64,000 nucleotides of DNA. It comes from Nocardia tenerifensis NBRC 101015 (GTDB lineage: Bacteria > Actinomycetota > Actinomycetes > Mycobacteriales > Mycobacteriaceae). Positions 18,924 to 26,773 of this stretch are shown here, one piece after another. Within the stretch, counting starts at the first letter, position 1, and each line of letters opens with the position of its first letter. Under the pieces are notes generated by a model. The model did no database searches. It worked only from the letters and a program-made list of their open reading frames with translations, and was not told the origin of the DNA. Where the stretch lies: the NCBI RefSeq assembly GCF_000308715.1, contig NZ_BAGH01000614.1, forward strand, positions 1 through 64,000, given 5' to 3'. A program made the translations under genes and the position numbers.

Positions 18924-20387
18924 ATGTCCGTCGATATATCCGCTCCCGCGAAGGGAGGACGGACGCCGCTCGTGATCCGGGTATTGGTACTCGCGACCTT
19001 CGTGGTGATCCTGAACGAGACCATCATGATCAACGCGATCCCGCGGCTCATGGAGGATCTCCAGGTCACCGAGCGCGCGGCGCAGTGGGTCTCCACCGCG
19101 TTCATGCTCACGATGGCGGCCATCATCCCCACGACCGGCTGGTTCCTGCAACGGGTTTCGACCCGCCGGGCCTACGCGACGGCGATGAGCGTCTTCCTGG
19201 CAGGCACCGCGCTCTCGGCCATCGCGCCCTCGTTCGAGGTGCTGCTGCTCGGCCGGATCGTGCAGGCCGGCGGCACCGCGGTGATGATGCCGCTGCTGAT
19301 GACCACGCTGATGACCGTCGTGCCCGAACAGGACCGCGGCCGGGTGATGGGCAACGTCACCCTCGCCATCTCGGTGGCTCCCGCGATGGGTCCGGTCATC
19401 TCCGGTCTCGTCCTGCAAATCGGTTCGTGGCGTTGGCTTTTCGTGCTGGTGCTGCCGATCACGGCGGTGGTCGCCTGGCTCGGCCTCCGGCAGCTGGAGA
19501 ACGTCGGTGAGCCGCAGGCCGGCGCCATCGACTGGGCCAGCGTCGTGCTGGCCGCGCTCGGCTTCGGCGGCCTGGTGTTCGGGCTCAGCCGCTTCGAGGC
19601 AGGCAACCTCACCGCTCCGGCCCTGATCGTCGCCGCGGGCGCGGCGCTGATCGCCGGGTTCGTGTTCCGTCAGCTTCGCCTGCAGCGCACCGGAACTCCG
19701 CTGCTCGACCTGCGGGTCCTGCTGGCGGGCACCTACACCAAGGCGCTGGTGCTGATGTCGGTCGCGTTCATGGCGATGCTCGGCTCGATGATCCTGCTCC
19801 CGCTGTACCTGCAGAACCTGCGCGGCCTCAGCCCGCTGGCGACCGGCCTGCTGGTGATGCCCGGCGGTATGGCGATGGGTCTGCTCGGCCCCACCATCGG
19901 AAAGCTGTTCGACCGGTTCGGCGGACGACCGCTGGTGATCCCCGGCTCGATCGGCATCGCCGTCGCGCTGGCCGGGTTCACCCAGATCTCGATGACCATG
20001 CCGTACTGGCAGCTGCTCGGCCTGCACATCCTGCTGATGCTGTCGCTGGCCGCGGCCTTCACGCCGGTGTTCACCCTCGGCCTCGGCGCGCTCACCCAGG
20101 ATCTGTACTCGCACGGCAGCTCCATGCTGGGCACCCTGCAGCAGGTCGCCGCGGCCTTCGGCACCGCGCTGGTGGTGACCGTGATGTCGGCCAGGAGCAG
20201 CTCGCTCGTCGACGACGGGATCGACGCGGTCACCGCGCATCTGGACGGCATGAAGCTGGCCTTCCTCGTCTCCGCCGTCCTGGCGCTCGTCGTGATCGTG
20301 ATGGCGGTCCTGCTGCCGAACCGGTCGACCGCGCATGCGGAGTCCGACGAAATCGAGACTGCCGCACCCGAATTGGTGAAAGGCTGA
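18924..20387 (+). CDS. MFS multidrug exporter, DHA2 (14-TM) family
   Basis: Start at ATG 18924 with GGAGG at 18912; 487 residues with about 14 hydrophobic segments. DHA2 hallmarks are the first-helix pattern ILNETIMINAIPRLMEDLQV, motif C (ISVAPAMGPVISGLVLQ) and motif A-like GRIVQAGGTAVMMPLLMTTL. It resembles LmrB/EmrB-type proton-driven exporters. The preceding 230 bp is AT-rich and probably holds its promoter; a strong terminator follows. It is 10 kb from the PBD cluster and separated by unrelated genes, so a role in PBD export is not suggested. Confidence 0.9.
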   Translation: MSVDISAPAKGGRTPLVIRVLVLATFVVILNETIMINAIPRLMEDLQVTERAAQWVSTAFMLTMAAIIPTTGWFLQRVSTRRAYATAMSVFLAGTALSAIAPSFEVLLLGRIVQAGGTAVMMPLLMTTLMTVVPEQDRGRVMGNVTLAISVAPAMGPVISGLVLQIGSWRWLFVLVLPITAVVAWLGLRQLENVGEPQAGAIDWASVVLAALGFGGLVFGLSRFEAGNLTAPALIVAAGAALIAGFVFRQLRLQRTGTPLLDLRVLLAGTYTKALVLMSVAFMAMLGSMILLPLYLQNLRGLSPLATGLLVMPGGMAMGLLGPTIGKLFDRFGGRPLVIPGSIGIAVALAGFTQISMTMPYWQLLGLHILLMLSLAAAFTPVFTLGLGALTQDLYSHGSSMLGTLQQVAAAFGTALVVTVMSARSSSLVDDGIDAVTAHLDGMKLAFLVSAVLALVVIVMAVLLPNRSTAHAESDEIETAAPELVKG

Positions 20388-20403
20388 GACCTAGTACGAC
20401 ACA

Positions 20404-20442
20404 CCGAAACCCCCGGCTGTGCGCGCATGCCGGGGGTTTCGG
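20404..20442 (+). terminator. Rho-independent-type hairpin after the MFS gene
   Basis: A perfect 14-bp stem, CCGAAACCCCCGGC (20404-20417) paired with GCCGGGGGTTTCGG (20429-20442), encloses an 11-base loop. It starts 17 bp after the MFS stop. There is no long T-run, as is usual in high-GC actinobacteria. Confidence 0.85.
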
Positions 20443-20561
20443 CGTTTCGCGTCCCCGGTCCGCGCACCAGTTTTCCCCAGTTCGACTGGGGTTTCACCGA
20501 TGTGACATGCGCGCTTAATCTCCGTCCACCGGGATTTGTCCGTCCCTTTGGAGGAGCCCCC

Positions 20562-22106
20562 ATGCATCACATCTTCCGCCGTGCCACGGCTGTTCGCATT
20601 GTCGCCGCAGCCACCGCTCTGCCCCTCGCTCTAACCCTCGCGCTCGCCGGGACCACGCACGCCGATCCGGGCGCGCCGCCCGAGCGTCAACTGGCCGACT
20701 CGGTCAAGGCGCCCAACATCAAACGGCACCTGCAGGAGCTCCAGAACATCGCCAACGCCAACGGCGGCACCCGCGCCTCGGGTACGCCCGGCTTCGACAA
20801 ATCCAGTGACTACGTGGCAGGCCAGCTCCGCGGCGCGGGCTACCAGGTGACGGTGCAGAAGTTCGACTTCCCGTTCTTCCGCGAGAAGTCGACCGCGGCC
20901 ATGTCCCAGGTCTCGCCCGACGCCAAAACCTACAAGCCGACCACGCCCGGCAGCAGCGAAGTCGGCGACTTCGCCACCCTGACCTACTCCGGTTCCGGGA
21001 ACGTGCAGGCCACGGTGCAGGCCGTCGATCTCACCCTGCCGCCGACACCGGAGCCGAGCTCGACCTCCGGCTGTGAGGCACAGGATTTCGCGGGCTTCAC
21101 CGCGGGCAATATCGCGCTGCTGCAGCGCGGCACCTGCCCCTTCGCCGACAAGGCCCGCAATGCCCAGAACGCGGGCGCCGTCGGTGTGATCATCTTCAAC
21201 GAGGGCCAGCCCGGCCGGACCGACGCGTTCGCCGGCACCCTCGGCGGCCCCGGCTTCAACATTCCGGTGGTCGGCGCGAGCTTCGCCGTCGGCCAGGATC
21301 TCGCCTCCCCGGCCAACACGGTCGTCAAGCTGAAGACCGACACCGAGAGCACCACCCGCACGACCAACAACATCGTGGCCGAGACCAAGCGCGGCAACGC
21401 CGACAAGGTCGTGATGGCGGGGGCGCACCTCGACTCCGTGCTCGCCGGGCCCGGCATCAACGACAACGGCTCCGGCACCGCGGGTCTGCTCGAGGTCGCG
21501 CTGCAGTTCGCCAAGGTGCCGCCGAAGAACAAGGTGCGCTTCGCCTGGTGGGGCGCCGAGGAACTCGGCCTGCTCGGATCCGAGCACTATGTGGCGAGTC
21601 TGTCGGAGGCCGACCGCAGCAAGATCGCGCTGTACGGCAACTACGACATGATCGCCTCGCCCAACTACGCCTACATGATCTATGACGGCAGCGCGGGACC
21701 GGCCGGATCGGTCGAGATCGAGAAGAACCTGGCTCGCTACTTCGACTTCCTGAAGATCCCGCACGTACCCACCGCGCTCGACGGGCGCTCGGACTACGGC
21801 CCGTTCATGGCGGTCGGCATCCCGTCCGGTGGCCTGTTCACCGGTGCGGAAGGCATCAAGACGCCCGAGGAGCAGCAGATGTTCGGCGGCGAGGCGGGCA
21901 AGGCCTACGACGCCTGCTACCACTCGGCCTGCGACACGATCAACAACATCAACGACAAGGCGTTGACGGTGAACACCGGCGCCATCGCCTACTCGACGGC
22001 CACCTTCGCCTTCAGCGATAACCCGCCCAGCCGCACCCCGGTGGCGAAGACCGCGCCCCAGCAGCGCGGCAAGGCGGACAGCCACCGCGGCGGGCTCGCC
22101 CTCTGA
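20562..22106 (+). CDS. Secreted M28-family zinc aminopeptidase with PA domain
   Basis: Start at ATG 20562 behind GGAGGAG; 514 residues. A signal peptide ends near ALAGTTHADPGAP; no lipobox Cys is present, unlike the mycobacterial lipoprotein relative LpqL. A protease-associated domain is inserted in the middle (GNIALLQRGTCPFADKARNA). The M28 metal ligands and catalytic residues are visible: AGAHLDSV (His), GINDNGSGTAG (bridging Asp), WWGAEELGLLGSEHY (Glu base and Glu ligand), YGNYDMIASP (Asp) and YHSACDTINNI (His). It probably trims peptides outside the cell to supply amino acids. Confidence 0.92.
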   Translation: MHHIFRRATAVRIVAAATALPLALTLALAGTTHADPGAPPERQLADSVKAPNIKRHLQELQNIANANGGTRASGTPGFDKSSDYVAGQLRGAGYQVTVQKFDFPFFREKSTAAMSQVSPDAKTYKPTTPGSSEVGDFATLTYSGSGNVQATVQAVDLTLPPTPEPSSTSGCEAQDFAGFTAGNIALLQRGTCPFADKARNAQNAGAVGVIIFNEGQPGRTDAFAGTLGGPGFNIPVVGASFAVGQDLASPANTVVKLKTDTESTTRTTNNIVAETKRGNADKVVMAGAHLDSVLAGPGINDNGSGTAGLLEVALQFAKVPPKNKVRFAWWGAEELGLLGSEHYVASLSEADRSKIALYGNYDMIASPNYAYMIYDGSAGPAGSVEIEKNLARYFDFLKIPHVPTALDGRSDYGPFMAVGIPSGGLFTGAEGIKTPEEQQMFGGEAGKAYDACYHSACDTINNINDKALTVNTGAIAYSTATFAFSDNPPSRTPVAKTAPQQRGKADSHRGGLAL

Positions 22107-22154
22107 GGACGGCGACTCGCGCCCGCTGAGTCCGGCGACTTCAGCGGATCCCAC

Positions 22155-22184
22155 GCGACCCGGCGGGACATCCCGCCGGGTCGC
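22155..22184 (+). terminator. Terminator hairpin after the M28 peptidase
   Basis: GCGACCCGGCGGGA (22155-22168) and TCCCGCCGGGTCGC (22171-22184) form a perfect 14-bp inverted repeat separated by two bases. It lies 48 bp after the peptidase stop and before the promoter of the GerW-like gene. Confidence 0.8.
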
Positions 22185-22252
22185 TCTCTGCTGAGCGCCC
22201 GGACTAACCTCGAGTTCGACGTGTTTCGGACTTGCTACGGAGGTTCATGGTC

Positions 22253-22633
22253 ATGTGGGATTCGCTGCCGGTGGGTGCGGCCGACGGCTCCTCCGCCGCG
22301 CTGACGCGGGAGCAGATGGCGGAGCTGATCGGTGGGCGAGCCGGAGCCGCAATGGTTTTCGGTGAACCGGTGACGGCGGACGGGCTCACCATCGTCCCCG
22401 TCGCGCGGGCGGGCATCGGTTTCGGCGGGGCGGACGGTGGGATCATCGGCGGTGGTACCGATATCAGGCCGCTCGGGTACATCGAGATTCGAGATGGTGT
22501 CGCGCGCTACCGGCCGATCCGCGATATCTGGGGGAGGGTCGGCGCGCCATTGACCGCGCTGGCCGCCGGTGCCGCCGCGTCATTGGCGGTTCGCTCGCTC
22601 CTCGATCTTCGCCGCCGACCCCGCCGGTTCTGA
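22253..22633 (+). CDS. GerW/YtfJ-like sporulation-domain family protein
   Basis: The 126-residue product has the GerW-type core: a strand AMVFGEPVTADGLTIVPVARAGIGFGGADGG followed by the Gly-rich stretch IIGGGTDIRPLGYIEIRDGVARYRPI. A C-terminal hydrophobic segment (APLTALAAGAAASLAVRSLL) may anchor it to the membrane. ATG 22253 is spaced best from ACGGAGG; ATG 22247 is also possible. The domain is widespread in actinobacteria that do not form endospores and its function there is unknown. Confidence 0.75.
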   Translation: MWDSLPVGAADGSSAALTREQMAELIGGRAGAAMVFGEPVTADGLTIVPVARAGIGFGGADGGIIGGGTDIRPLGYIEIRDGVARYRPIRDIWGRVGAPLTALAAGAAASLAVRSLLDLRRRPRRF

Positions 22634-22865
22634 GCCCCGCTCGGCGGCGACACTGCCTGCGTCGTCGGCAGCATGCTGCGTCGGTGCACCCGCGCGTCGG
22701 CGACACCCCCGTCCATGCCGGGGCACCCGCCCGGCATACAATTGTTGCTGCGGCGGTGGGGCTCGCCGCTCCGGACGCAGGATTCGGAACAACCGCGGGC
22801 ATAGCCGGCCAACAGTCCCTACCCCATCCCTCCGCCCCCGGGCGGCCATGGAGTAGGAGACCGCT

Positions 22866-23357
22866 GTGCACATCGACCCGCGACACGACCTGTGCGTCGA
22901 TTCGGATATCGACATTCACAACCCTGACCAGCGCGGCGAGCTCGCGCACACGCACGGCACGGTGCTCGGCGTGATCGCGGCCGGCGGCGCGCTCGGGGCG
23001 CTGGCCCGCGACGGCCTCACCCTCGCCTGGCCCACGCCGACCGGTGGATTCCCGTGGGCGGTGTTCATGATCAACGTAGCCGGGAGTTTCCTGCTCGGCT
23101 TGCTCATGGTGGTGATCACCGAGATCCGCCCCGCCCACCCGTTGGTGCGCCCGTTCCTCGGCGTCGGCGTGCTCGGCGGCTTCACCACCTTCTCCACCTA
23201 CGCCAACGACATCCGCGCCCTGCTCCACCCCGACACGATCGTCGTAGCCGTCGTCTACCTCCTCGCGACCTTGCTCGCCGCCCTGGCCGCGACCACCCTC
23301 GCGATGAAACTCGCCCGCACCGCCGCCCGCCTCACCCAGCGGGAGATGGTCCGATGA
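22866..23357 (+). CDS. crcB: Fluoride channel subunit CrcB/Fluc (first of a pair)
   Basis: GTG start at 22866 follows TAGGAGA; 163 residues with a 35-residue polar leader and four transmembrane helices. The Fluc signatures are GALGALARDGL, the pore-lining FMINVAGSFLLGLL (Asn and the GxFxLG turn) and GFTTFSTYANDI. Fluc proteins work as antiparallel dimers exporting fluoride. The gene overlaps its paralogue by ATGA, indicating an obligate heterodimer as in other gram-positives. Confidence 0.93.
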   Translation: MHIDPRHDLCVDSDIDIHNPDQRGELAHTHGTVLGVIAAGGALGALARDGLTLAWPTPTGGFPWAVFMINVAGSFLLGLLMVVITEIRPAHPLVRPFLGVGVLGGFTTFSTYANDIRALLHPDTIVVAVVYLLATLLAALAATTLAMKLARTAARLTQREMVR

Positions 23358-23716
23358 ACACACTGCTCGTGATCCTCGGCGCAGCCGTAGGCGCCCCCCT
23401 CCGCTATCTCATCGATCGCGCCGTCCAACTACGCCACGACAGCCGCTTCCCCTGGGGCACCCTCCTCATCAACGCCTCCGGCAGCCTCCTCCTCGGCGCC
23501 CTACTCGGCGCAGACCTCTCCACCCCCTGGATCTCCTTGGCCGCCACCGGTTTCTGCGGCGCCTTCACCACCTACAGCACCTTCACCTATGAAACCATCC
23601 GCCTAGCCGAGCAATCCGCCTACCGCCCCGCCCTCCTCAACATAACCACCAGCGTGACCACCGCCCTGATCGCCGCCTCGATCGGCTACGCCACCACCCA
23701 AACCCTCCACGGCTGA
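23354..23716 (+). CDS. crcB: Fluoride channel subunit CrcB/Fluc (second of a pair)
   Basis: The 120-residue partner subunit has four transmembrane helices, the pore motif LLINASGSLLLGALLG and the GFCGAFTTYSTFTYET helix break. It is translationally coupled to the first subunit through an ATGA overlap. The reading frame ends six bases before the convergent Fic gene, so the two transcripts meet here. Confidence 0.93.
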   Translation: MNTLLVILGAAVGAPLRYLIDRAVQLRHDSRFPWGTLLINASGSLLLGALLGADLSTPWISLAATGFCGAFTTYSTFTYETIRLAEQSAYRPALLNITTSVTTALIAASIGYATTQTLHG

Positions 23717-23721
23717 CACCG

Positions 23722-24861
23722 CTACACAGCGGCATACGGGTCCTTCAACGTCGTTGGCGTATGGGCGATCTCCAGCGCGGACTCCGGAAACTTCGAGCCT
23801 GCCACGTAAAACCGTGCCCGCGTGCGCCCCACCGGCGACAAAACCTCCCGCCGCACAAGCTCGCGCAGATCCCGCTGCGCCTGCTGAAGATTCAACCCCT
23901 CGTTCTGCTCGTAACGGCTGCGGCGCACGCGTCCGGACATCGCGACGTCGTGCATCGCCGTTACCAGCCGCTCGTCCACACTCTCGCGAGTAGTGAAGTC
24001 GGCCAACGCCTCCCACACGCGCCCCGAACGCACGAACCGCGCGTGCACGGTCTGCGTCTGCTGGTGGTAAGCGACCAGATTGAACCGAATCCACTCCGAC
24101 ACATCCTGATTCGGCCGATACTCGCTGCCCCGCCGCCCCAGCACCTGGTAGTACTCCCACGTGTTGCCCGGTCGACCCAGCCACGCCTCGATCGACGAGA
24201 ACTCCGGAGCCAGCACCCCTTCTCGCGCGATCATCAACGTCTGCAGCGACCGCGACATCCGCCCATTCCCATCGGCCCACGGATGAATCGACACCAACTG
24301 CAGATGCGCCATAGCCGCCCGAACCAGTGGATGCGCCCCCGACTCGACATTGAGCCACTCCACCAACTCCGCCATCAACCCCGGCACCGCCGCAGCCTCC
24401 GGGGCGGTATAAGCCGCAATACTCGTATCCCGCACATCGGTCACGTAAACCGCCCCCCGCCGCCACTGCCCAGCCGGCCGCCGAGCCGCATGCCGATGCC
24501 CCTGCAACATCCAGTGCAGCGCGTTGAGAAGTCCCTTGCTGTACGAGAAGTCCTCGACATCGTGCAGGGTCTGGATGTAAGTCATGGTTTGCTCGTAGGC
24601 CAGAGTCTCCGCCCGGTTCTCCTCGGATACATCGACGTCGCGCTCTCCGGCGATCAAATCCTCGACGTCGACGGTAGAGACTTTGAAGCCCTCGATGGAG
24701 TTCGATGCGGCCACCGCGTCCGCGGTCAGGAACTTCCGCAGACCCCCGGTCCAACCGGCTGGGGCGCTCTGCAGCTGATGACGCAGGGTATCGCGCATGC
24801 GATCGACGTCGGACAGCACCCGCTCATCCGCCACGCTCAAGTCGGGAGTCGGAAACAGCAC
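23722..24861 (-). CDS. Fic-domain AMPylase with built-in inhibitory helix (class II)
   Basis: The 379-residue protein carries the Fic catalytic motif HPWADGNGR (His catalytic, Asp for metal, Arg for ATP). An N-terminal inhibitory motif of the form SxxxEG (SNSIEG, in ADAVAASNSIEGF, about residue 55) marks a class II, auto-inhibited Fic protein. The C-terminal about 80 residues look like a winged helix (LNLQQAQRDLRELVRREVL), a common extension. The family transfers AMP to target proteins; the target is unknown. GTG 24861 is used as start; the operator at 24877-24895 lies just 16 bp upstream, so the transcript is probably nearly leaderless. Confidence 0.9.
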   Translation of the reverse strand: MLFPTPDLSVADERVLSDVDRMRDTLRHQLQSAPAGWTGGLRKFLTADAVAASNSIEGFKVSTVDVEDLIAGERDVDVSEENRAETLAYEQTMTYIQTLHDVEDFSYSKGLLNALHWMLQGHRHAARRPAGQWRRGAVYVTDVRDTSIAAYTAPEAAAVPGLMAELVEWLNVESGAHPLVRAAMAHLQLVSIHPWADGNGRMSRSLQTLMIAREGVLAPEFSSIEAWLGRPGNTWEYYQVLGRRGSEYRPNQDVSEWIRFNLVAYHQQTQTVHARFVRSGRVWEALADFTTRESVDERLVTAMHDVAMSGRVRRSRYEQNEGLNLQQAQRDLRELVRREVLSPVGRTRARFYVAGSKFPESALEIAHTPTTLKDPYAAV

Positions 24862-24876
24862 ACGTCAACAGTAGGG

Positions 24877-24895
24877 TGACGTAATCATTACGTCA
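24877..24895. promoter_or_regulatory. Perfect inverted repeat upstream of the Fic gene
   Basis: TGACGTAAT-C-ATTACGTCA is a perfect 9-bp inverted repeat around one central base, lying in the promoter of the Fic gene. The winged-helix tail of the Fic protein or the neighbouring TetR regulator could bind here; neither is proven. Confidence 0.65.
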
Positions 24896-24913
24896 AGGCA
24901 TATGGCCGGGGTG

Positions 24914-25843
24914 TCAGCGACCCCGGTCACGCTCTATTTCTAGCTGCAGTTCCCGTACGACGCTGGCGGCAGCGTTGACGCGAGCTTCGATGGGGACCTC
25001 GGCGTACTCGCTGTCCGATACCCCTTCGGTCATTGCCAATAGCATCGACGTGAAACTGATCGCCGGCGGCGACCACTTTTGAGCTGAGCCGGTTGAGAAT
25101 GGATCGAAGGGAATGGGGCCGACTTCGAACGTGGGCACCTGCAGTCCCGCCAGGGTGCCGGTGCTCCGTAGCACCATGCCCTCCATGACGGCTGACCCGC
25201 TTGCTGCCAGCGTGGACCATGGTTTGGCCGGCGGCGGAGGTACGAACTCGGTCCGTACCCGCCGACCGAGTGCAGAGCCCATCGCGCTGTAGAACCGCGA
25301 CATCTGGTCGATGAACCGCTGTTGCGTCTTGTGGATCTCGTGCTCCAGTCGTCCACGCATCGGTTCCGAGTACGATAAGACCGCGGCAGACAGTGACATA
25401 TACGTGCGCCACGTGCGGCGGCGTTCGATACTGTCGTAGTTTGCTTGAGCGCCTTGTCGGCAGACCTCGACAATCGCTCGTTCTCGTCCACGCTGTGTGC
25501 TCAACAGCTCTGGAAAATGCTCAACGACGCCTGTCAGTGCGTCCAGCGCGGCATCGAGCGTCGGTCCGTCGAGAACGGAAGGAGAAGACTCCGGATGAGC
25601 GGCAAGCTCCAGTAGGAGGTCTTCGAAGAACTGATCCCGTTTCGGCCAGATGCGGTACACCGCGCTTCGGGCAACACCGGACATGGCGACAATCGCGTCG
25701 AGCGGAATGTGCTGGAGGCTGACCGTTAACCCCCGTTCGTTCACAAGGTGGGCCGCGGTGGCCAGCATCGTCTCCCGAACGTCGTCTGCCGTCATCCTGG
25801 CGCGGCGTGGATCGAGTGGATCACGGGCGAACGCTGCAGACAT
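24914..25843 (-). CDS. TetR-family transcriptional regulator
   Basis: The 309-residue product has an N-terminal helix-turn-helix of TetR type (VSLQHIPLDAIVAMSGVARSAVYRIWPKRDQFFEDLLLEL), followed by a long helical ligand-binding region that is larger than usual for the family (typical about 200). The body contains a Pro-rich loop (FVPPPPAKPW). A palindrome just upstream of its start suggests autoregulation. No enzyme or transporter gene is paired with it, so its regulon is not obvious. Confidence 0.85.
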   Translation of the reverse strand: MSAAFARDPLDPRRARMTADDVRETMLATAAHLVNERGLTVSLQHIPLDAIVAMSGVARSAVYRIWPKRDQFFEDLLLELAAHPESSPSVLDGPTLDAALDALTGVVEHFPELLSTQRGRERAIVEVCRQGAQANYDSIERRRTWRTYMSLSAAVLSYSEPMRGRLEHEIHKTQQRFIDQMSRFYSAMGSALGRRVRTEFVPPPPAKPWSTLAASGSAVMEGMVLRSTGTLAGLQVPTFEVGPIPFDPFSTGSAQKWSPPAISFTSMLLAMTEGVSDSEYAEVPIEARVNAAASVVRELQLEIERDRGR

Positions 25844-25867
25844 GACTACAGAGCCTACCCTAAGATT

Positions 25868-25886
25868 TTGGGATACTCTGTCCCAA
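25868..25886. promoter_or_regulatory. Inverted repeat in the TetR gene promoter
   Basis: TTGGGATACTCTGTCCCAA pairs TTGGGA with TCCCAA around a 7-bp centre and lies 25 bp upstream of the TetR start. The position fits an autoregulatory operator. Confidence 0.5.
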
Positions 25887-26010
25887 CATCTAAGGACGCT
25901 GAGTCATCGAGTACGATATCGACGCTCGGGCGCAGGGGCAGGCGTGTACTGCTGCCACCTGCACTGAGACGCGCACGTTCCGCATCAGGACCAAGCTCGA
26001 GGAGCCACGC

Positions 26011-26208
26011 ATGGCGCAAGACCGCGGCCGAAATCGCAAGCTCACCGTCACTGTCGAGGTAGGCCACGGTGATAAGCTGAACAGCCAGCATCCCGCACAG
26101 ATCGAGGGCGAACCGCCGGTGGAGGAGATCTTGCTGACACCCCGCCGCAAGCGTGACCGGAATACAAAGTGGACTTGGGCCAGGTCTGGTGGCGGTAGTG
26201 GAAAATAA
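26011..26208 (+). CDS. Small hydrophilic hypothetical protein at the island edge
   Basis: A 65-residue frame starts at ATG 26011, six bases after a strong GAGGAG (25999-26004). The product is highly charged with no cysteine and no recognised fold (RGRNRKLTVTVEVGHGDKL, TPRRKRDRNTKW). Its last 11 bases overlap the start of the membrane protein gene, so it may serve as a coupled leader ORF. GC content falls from here on. Confidence 0.5.
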   Translation: MAQDRGRNRKLTVTVEVGHGDKLNSQHPAQIEGEPPVEEILLTPRRKRDRNTKWTWARSGGGSGK

Positions 26209-26773
26209 TGTATCGGCTGGGAAAGAGCTACCAGCGCAGGCTCGGAATTCCGCTGATGAAGCGACGGAGATGGTTCGTGTCGTCGAGGAGGGCGAACTCG
26301 ATGTGGTTTCGGACTATCTCGATAAAGAGCTAGCAGTAGCGTGGCTCCGGAAGTCATCCTTCGAGACACGGGCTTTTCCGATCGTTACGATGGACGTCGG
26401 ATTGGTCACGCTCTACCTGACCTTGATCAAGACGCTCGATCTGAAACTTGTGACACAGGAGGGCTGGCCGCACACGCTTGCGATTCTCATTGTCGTGGCT
26501 GCGTCGCTGTCTATTCTGTTCGCCGCTCTGACGGCGTTTCCTTTGCCCTATGCTGCTTACAGCCCCGACGGTTTCGATGAACTGTTCGAGGAGATATTGC
26601 AGAAGAAGCATGCTGCTCACGCGCAGTATATTGTAGAGCGAAAGATCCAGGCATACAGGAGTGCCTGGATCTCGAATCGGATAAAAGCGGCCTTTGTATT
26701 TGCTTCCTTCTTTTTCATGGCGACGCTTGCTGGTCTTCTCATTGCCGCAATTATTATATCTTTTGAGCGCTAA
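26198..26773 (+). CDS. Three-helix membrane protein of unknown function
   Basis: From GTG 26198 the product has 191 residues (a GTG at 26153 is an alternative). A 65-residue acidic N-terminus precedes two transmembrane helices (PIVTMDVGLVTLYLTLIKTL; TLAILIVVAASLSILFAALT). A roughly 55-residue charged helical linker and a third helix at the C-terminus (AFVFASFFFMATLAGLLIAA) follow. This N-domain / 2TM / linker / 1TM layout is seen in many small membrane effectors of bacterial conflict systems, but no specific family is recognised. It converges on, and overlaps by four bases, the 625-residue protease-like gene. Codon use is less GC-rich than in flanking genes. Confidence 0.6.
   Translation: MENNVSAGKELPAQARNSADEATEMVRVVEEGELDVVSDYLDKELAVAWLRKSSFETRAFPIVTMDVGLVTLYLTLIKTLDLKLVTQEGWPHTLAILIVVAASLSILFAALTAFPLPYAAYSPDGFDELFEEILQKKHAAHAQYIVERKIQAYRSAWISNRIKAAFVFASFFFMATLAGLLIAAIIISFER

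Noticed and set aside
22634..22865. Fluoride riboswitch upstream of the crcB pair
   Set aside because: I looked for the GGNGAUGG and CCNGCC-type conserved blocks of the crcB motif in the leader and did not find a credible match.
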